Positions 59,555-64,000 of a stretch of DNA of 64,000 nt are shown piece by piece; the first letter of the stretch is position 1, and every line of letters begins with the position of its first letter. The translations under genes and the position numbers were made by a program. The notes under the pieces were generated by a model. It saw only the letters and a list, made by a program, of their open reading frames with translations, ran no database searches and was not told where the DNA came from. The stretch lies in assembly GCA_028679075.1 (NCBI GenBank), contig JAJRCF010000002.1:62001-126000 (forward strand), written 5' to 3'. Source of the stretch: Methanoregula sp. Its GTDB lineage: Archaea; Halobacteriota; Methanomicrobia; Methanomicrobiales; Methanospirillaceae.

Positions 59555-59723
59555 AGTAAAGATCGAACAGCTGAAGAAGATCATCGAGAAGATCGAAGAC
59601 GGAACTACGAGCCTTGACGAGAGCATGAAACTCTACGAGCAGGGTGCAGCGCTCGTGAAACAGTGCGAGAGTATGCTTGCCGAGGCAGAAGTGAAGATCA
59701 CGACACTCAGCCGGGACAAGTAG
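59538..59723 (+). CDS. xseB: exodeoxyribonuclease VII small subunit
   Basis: 61 aa; overlaps xseA; LEKIIEKIEDGTTSLDESMKLYEQG-type sequence. Confidence 0.9.
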   Translation: MTETYEVKIEQLKKIIEKIEDGTTSLDESMKLYEQGAALVKQCESMLAEAEVKITTLSRDK

Positions 59724-60135
59724 CGGTCAGGGTCACGAGCATCTCTTTTCCCGACATAAGATTTTTTATCAGGTCTTCCGGTAGCGTTGCTGCTACCTTG
59801 TCGGAAAGAATCCCGACCGTACGCCCGCAGACAAACGTGCTCCTGCGCCAGACCAGGTCCGTCGGGTGGTCAAGCGTCATCCGGGCAGAGCCCCGGGACG
59901 TGATCTCGGCAACCACACCCCCGCATTCCAGCCGTGTCAGCAGGACTGCATCGTCGCGGGACAGGACGTGTCTGAACGCTTCCGACAACCCGGCGCAGCC
60001 CTTCTCTGCGCCGATCCCGACAATACAGTTGCCGTTTTCGGTCAGGTGGTCCTCGCACGTCACCTCAAACGTTGTCGGGTGCGTGCCAAGGACAAGCGGG
60101 TGTCCCCGGCACCGGATCTGTTCCTGCGCCTCCAT
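59707..60135 (-). CDS. DUF371 domain-containing protein
   Basis: 142 aa; RCRGHPLVLGTHPTTFEVTCEDHLTENGNCIVGIGAEKGC. Confidence 0.85.
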   Translation of the reverse strand: MEAQEQIRCRGHPLVLGTHPTTFEVTCEDHLTENGNCIVGIGAEKGCAGLSEAFRHVLSRDDAVLLTRLECGGVVAEITSRGSARMTLDHPTDLVWRRSTFVCGRTVGILSDKVAATLPEDLIKNLMSGKEMLVTLTATCPG

Positions 60136-60168
60136 GCTTTATCATGTGAGGGTTGCCATTGATATTCA

Positions 60169-60744
60169 ATGTTTATCACCGCCAACTGCCCCGAGTGCAA
60201 CGATGAGACCGAGCACGAGGTACTTGCGGATTCCCGCGACATGCTCGTCCGGTGCACAACCTGCGGCCATCACCAGCGTCTCCCGAAAGAAAAGGAGCCG
60301 CAGGCGCTCATGATCAAGGCAATCGTTTCCCGCGAAGGGACCTCGAAGGTCTGCGGGATCGAGCTTGCGGAAGAGGACGAATGCAGCGTGGACGACCACC
60401 TTGTTGCCGAGTGCGGCGACGATGCCTTCGGTGTCGAAGTGACCTCGATCGAATGCGGAGACAAGAGAGTGAACCGGGCAAAGGCTCCCGATATCACGAC
60501 CCTGTGGACCCGGACAATCGAGAATGTCATTGTCAAGGTCTCCATCCATGATGGCAGGAGGACAATCCCGGTCTACATGGAGTGCGATGGCGAACAGCCG
60601 TTTGTGGTCAACGACATGTATGTGGCATCCGGGAAACGGTTCCGGATCTCGCACCTCAAGCTCAGGGACGGCCCGCTCATGAGAAAAGAGGGCTGGAAGA
60701 CCGTTGCTCACCGTATCAAGCGGATCTACGGCATCCGGGTATAA
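60169..60744 (+). CDS. HVO_0476-family zinc finger protein
   Basis: 191 aa; N-term CPECNDETEHEVL..CTTCGHH zinc ribbon. Confidence 0.8.
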   Translation: MFITANCPECNDETEHEVLADSRDMLVRCTTCGHHQRLPKEKEPQALMIKAIVSREGTSKVCGIELAEEDECSVDDHLVAECGDDAFGVEVTSIECGDKRVNRAKAPDITTLWTRTIENVIVKVSIHDGRRTIPVYMECDGEQPFVVNDMYVASGKRFRISHLKLRDGPLMRKEGWKTVAHRIKRIYGIRV

Positions 60745-60750
60745 TCCTTT

Positions 60751-61011
60751 TCATAGGTATTTTTTCAGGGTGGACTCCATCTGTTCAACGTGGACCACGC
60801 CTTCAAACCGCTCCTTTTCAGCACCGTCCGCGATCACAATGATAGTAGGTGTTGCTTTCAGGTGAAATTCTGCAACATATCCCGGATTTTTGATCGCATC
60901 GATCTCCTCTATAGGAATACCGAGTTTCTTTGTTACTTCGGCATTGATCGGTGCCTGTTCCATGCAGCCCATACATCCCGGCTGGAAAAAGCAGAGTACA
61001 CGAATCGCCAT
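60751..61011 (-). CDS. thioredoxin-like protein
   Basis: 86 aa; FFQPGCMGCMEQ active-site-like motif; ATPTIIVI cis-Pro. Confidence 0.85.
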   Translation of the reverse strand: MAIRVLCFFQPGCMGCMEQAPINAEVTKKLGIPIEEIDAIKNPGYVAEFHLKATPTIIVIADGAEKERFEGVVHVEQMESTLKKYL

Positions 61012-61055
61012 GAACAGGAATCGGTCCCGGCAATAAAAAGGATATAGGTCGGTTA

Positions 61056-61748
61056 TTACTGCTTGGTGAAGGAACTCACCGTGATCTCGGCATAGGGATA
61101 GCCGAAATCAACAACGGCACCTGCGGGGGTGAGCCGGGTGACCTGCCCGAACCTGAGATAAGTGATCTCCGTCGAGTTGGATGCGGTCGCATTCGGGGTT
61201 TCTGATACGCCCATCACAAGCGAGTCGCCAATCGAAAGCTCGCTCATGTTCACATTAACTCTCTGCAGGTCATCTGCCGAGAAGATGGTGCTCATGGCAC
61301 TGCCCGAGGTAAAGTTCACCTTCTTCTTCTCACCGGTCCTCATATCCACAACACCTCTGCTTATCGCGTTATATTCCGGGTTGTACAGTGCAAATCCTTC
61401 CGTGCTCCCGCCGTTGCTTGCGATATAGACGGGGACCGGGTAGATGGCCTGGTTCAGGGACTGGTTTGCAATAAGAGTCAGCTGCTGGGTATACAGGATC
61501 CCGCTCCCGCTGCTGATCTGCTGTTTGTACAGCTGCTCGTTTGAGGTCATGAATGGATTACCCGCTGTATCATAGAGCGTATAATCGATCACGACCTGGT
61601 CTCCTGCCTTAATCGGGGCAATACCGGTGATCCAGTTCATTCCCATGGATGAAACCACCATGATGAACACAAACAGCACTGCGGCAATGACAAAAAGTAC
61701 CTTCTTCCACTTGGATTGTGCTGCTTCTTTTTGCTTTTGTTTACCCAT
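61056..61748 (-). CDS. membrane-anchored FKBP-type peptidyl-prolyl isomerase-like protein
   Basis: 230 aa; N-terminal TM; GDQVVIDYTLYDTAGNPFMTSNEQ. Confidence 0.65.
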   Translation of the reverse strand: MGKQKQKEAAQSKWKKVLFVIAAVLFVFIMVVSSMGMNWITGIAPIKAGDQVVIDYTLYDTAGNPFMTSNEQLYKQQISSGSGILYTQQLTLIANQSLNQAIYPVPVYIASNGGSTEGFALYNPEYNAISRGVVDMRTGEKKKVNFTSGSAMSTIFSADDLQRVNVNMSELSIGDSLVMGVSETPNATASNSTEITYLRFGQVTRLTPAGAVVDFGYPYAEITVSSFTKQ

Positions 61749-61892
61749 ACGTAACGATCCTCCTTACTACATCGTAACCACACGCTATAAACTATTCCGA
61801 TATGTAATGGTATAATAGCAATGTTTATTAAGTATATTTAGTAACGTTAGGTTAACCCATTATTGACAGAATGGGTACCATGAAAAGGAGGA

Positions 61893-62372
61893 ATGGTCAT
61901 GGCATGGAGAAGATATCCACCTGATTCCATCTGGCAGGAGATGGAAGATATGCGGGCGGAACTTGACAGCATGTTCCACCTGGCGTCAGCGGGCAACAGG
62001 CTCCTGCCGGCCGCAGGGAGAAGCGACCGCATGCTTTCGGCAATCCGCGGCGAGTTCCGCGTGGATGTCCGGGAACACGGTGATGAGATCATTGTCGTCG
62101 CAGACCTCCCGGGAGTCGACAAAGAGGCCGTTGCCCTGCAGCTGCTGAATCCCAGAACTCTTGAGATATCCTGCGAACGAACCGATAAGACAGAAGATAC
62201 CGCCGGGGGATTCTACATGCGGGAACGCGTGTCCGGCTCCATGAGCCGGGCCGTCATCCTTCCGGCTGATGTCACCGAAAACAATGCAAGAGCAAGTTTC
62301 AGGAACGGGGTCCTGGAAGTGACCCTGAAAAAGACCGCCCCGCAAAAAAAATCCAAGATCGAGATCGAGTAA
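61893..62372 (+). CDS. Hsp20/alpha-crystallin family small heat-shock protein
   Basis: 159 aa; VDVREHGDEIIVVADLPGVDKEAVALQL, NGVLEVTLKK. Confidence 0.93.
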   Translation: MVMAWRRYPPDSIWQEMEDMRAELDSMFHLASAGNRLLPAAGRSDRMLSAIRGEFRVDVREHGDEIIVVADLPGVDKEAVALQLLNPRTLEISCERTDKTEDTAGGFYMRERVSGSMSRAVILPADVTENNARASFRNGVLEVTLKKTAPQKKSKIEIE

Positions 62373-62443
62373 CCACCGGCAACGGTGGTTTTTTTCTTTT
62401 TTTACCGATGTTTTAAAGTGCCTGAGGCCGTAAAGCTGTACTG

Positions 62444-63229
62444 ATGGACAAAAAAAAGGTCAAGGACTATATGACCTATGATGTTGTCAGCGTCGATTTC
62501 AACGGCACGGCAAAGGACGTCATCGACCGGATCCAGAAGACCCATCATGACGGGTTTCCGGTCGTAAAGGAGAACATGGTCGTCGGGTATATATCGGCCC
62601 GTGACCTGCTCTTCGTCCAGCCGGAAACACCGGTCGAAAAGGTCATGTCCTCAAACCTTATTGTCGCCGACCCTGAGATGGACATCAACGATGCAGCCCG
62701 TGTCATCTTCCGGAGCGGTATCCAGAAACTGCCGGTTGTTGACGAGAAGAATAACCTCCTGGGCATCATCTCCAATTCTGACGTGATCCGGTCGCAGATC
62801 GAGCACGTATCTCCTGAGAAAGTCTTCAATTTCATGACCACGCTCAAGAAACTCTATAACGTGGACCCCACGCTCGACCGGGGGACGATACCGGTCAAGG
62901 AACTCCTTCCCACCCAGTCGAAGATCTATGAGGACGAACTGGAGGGCCGGATCTATGAGATCAAGAAGGGGCTCGCCGAGCCGATCATTGTCGTAAAACG
63001 CCCGGGACGCATCATCCTCGTCGACGGCCACCACCGGGCCATAGCGGCAAAGAAACTTGGTATCACCGCGCTCGATGCATACATCATCGAGATCAAGGAA
63101 GATATCGAGCTGGGCATGGAACGCACGGCGCTCGCGATGAACTTAAAAACCCTTGACGATGTGCAGGTGCTCGATTACGCCCGTCACCCGCTTGTTGCGA
63201 TCACGCACCGCCTGGTTAAACGTGTCTGA
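62444..63229 (+). CDS. CBS-domain pair fused to ParB/SerK-like domain
   Basis: 261 aa; two CBS repeats then KELLPTQSKIYEDELEGRIYEIKKGLAEPIIVV...ILVDGHHRAIAAKKLG. Confidence 0.85.
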   Translation: MDKKKVKDYMTYDVVSVDFNGTAKDVIDRIQKTHHDGFPVVKENMVVGYISARDLLFVQPETPVEKVMSSNLIVADPEMDINDAARVIFRSGIQKLPVVDEKNNLLGIISNSDVIRSQIEHVSPEKVFNFMTTLKKLYNVDPTLDRGTIPVKELLPTQSKIYEDELEGRIYEIKKGLAEPIIVVKRPGRIILVDGHHRAIAAKKLGITALDAYIIEIKEDIELGMERTALAMNLKTLDDVQVLDYARHPLVAITHRLVKRV

Positions 63230-63355
63230 TGACATGTTAAACCACTCACAGGACTGATGTCCTGTTCGCAGATCAAAAGAGTCTGAAGACTCTTTTTCCC
63301 ACTCACAGGTCTGATGACCTGTTCGTTTGCGAAGAGAGTCTGATAATTTACTCTT
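63221..63355. repeat. three TGAT-loop hairpins, two within tandem ~57-bp units ending in T-runs
   Basis: CGTGTC-TGAT-GACATG (63221-63236), CAGGAC-TGAT-GTCCTG (63249-63264), CAGGTC-TGAT-GACCTG (63306-63321); AAAAGAGTC-TGAA-GACTCTTTT (63275-63296). Confidence 0.7.
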
Positions 63356-63421
63356 TTTCCTGCTCTGTTGAAATCATTTCAAGATGCTAACGCTCCCGGG
63401 CTTACATTGTACTCGTGGTGG

Positions 63422-63645
63422 GGGGGTCGGGCGGTGTACTTCCTGTGCGAACAAACCGGTGTGGTTCAGGAAGTTGCCGTCGGAAATTGTCCCCCGGATC
63501 TGGTGGTCACGGGCGACAAAATGTTAAAGTACACCGCCCGACCCCCGCAGGGCCCCTCCCATTTCCGAGCCGGATTCGTCCAGTTTTACGGGGTGGATGA
63601 AGGGACGGTCCTGGCTCCGTGGGTGACGGGGGTCGGGCGGTGTAC
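63422..63645. repeat. 18-bp GGGGGTCGGGCGGTGTAC in three alternating-orientation copies
   Basis: 63422-63439 (+), reverse complement 63529-63546, 63628-63645 (+); all 18/18 identical. Confidence 0.9.
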
Positions 63646-63727
63646 AAATGGAGCGGGCGGGGGAGCTCATATCAAAAAAGGTTATTTACCGAGCTAATTT
63701 TTCAAAGGTTTTGAAAAAGGGATTTTT

Positions 63728-63960
63728 GGCTCTGTAGAAAACCTGTGTGGGATAGTGTTAGATAGGGATGGAGCCACGGGCGCTCGGGGTCTGCCGACCC
63801 TCGCCCCGTGGAACTTAGCCGTATGCGAGCCTTGAAAAAAATTAAAAACTAAGGGGGTCAAGGGGGCTTGCCCCCTTGGACTGCCTCCCCCCCTGGGGGA
63901 GAGAGGGGGTCACACTCGTAATTCCACTGAGTGTATTGTGAGAAGGATTTCTACAGAGCC
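63728..63960. mobile_element. MITE-like non-autonomous element
   Basis: 13-bp perfect TIRs GGCTCTGTAGAAA (63728-63740) / TTTCTACAGAGCC (63948-63960); flanking direct repeat GATTTTT (63721-63727 and 63961-63967); internal hairpins, no ORF. Confidence 0.75.
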
Positions 63961-64000
63961 GATTTTTTATTTTTTAAAAAAACCTACGAACCTTCGTACC

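Noticed and set aside
63227-63345. Tandem C/D-box sRNAs suggested by repeated TGATGA and CTGA
   Set aside because: The TGAT is always the loop of a perfect 6-bp hairpin with covarying arms; box spacing does not fit the 12-nt guide rule. Kept as a hairpin repeat instead.
63368-63697. 109-aa ORF across the alternating 18-bp repeats
   Set aside because: Translation is dictated by the repeats, with no SD or recognisable domain; better treated as non-coding.
1-64000. CRISPR arrays
   Set aside because: No regularly spaced direct repeats with unique spacers were seen; the repeats found have two or three copies and alternating orientation.

Overview
GC-rich archaeal chromosome segment, most likely a methanogen of the order Methanomicrobiales (inferred from gene content: archaeal ribosomal, RNase P, proteasome and prefoldin genes, an HdrA-like protein, Pus10/TrmY, DGGGP synthase). 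Most of the window is dense housekeeping sequence: (i) the archaeal superoperon rpl15e-rnp3-rnp2-psmA-SBDS-rpl37ae-rpoP-pcc1-pfdB, with the exosome genes that usually sit between SBDS and rpl37ae absent; (ii) pfdA-ftsY-srp54-trmY-pus10-rpl21e-rpoF-DUF655-ksgA; (iii) rpl18a-eif6-rpl31e-rpl39e-(PP-loop)-pdcd5-rps19e-yhbY-rnp4. Accessory content includes a nucleotide-sugar cassette, an 8x PKD surface protein, an ornithine decarboxylase/homospermidine synthase pair, bacterial-type exonuclease VII, an AT-rich solitary HsdR_N-like gene, an MFS exporter, an ABC-2 transporter and several small or unknown proteins. Two tRNAs were found: Arg-CCT (-) and Glu-CTC (+). The least explained material is intergenic: a two-copy structured repeat (about 7.06 and 12.96 kb); a motif family present at two loci 50 kb apart, in both cases as three copies in alternating orientation; a run of TGAT-loop hairpins with compensatory stem changes after the CBS/ParB gene; and a 233-bp MITE-like element with 13-bp terminal inverted repeats and a 7-bp target duplication at the right end. 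No CRISPR array or rRNA was seen. All product names come from reading the translations; no database search was run.
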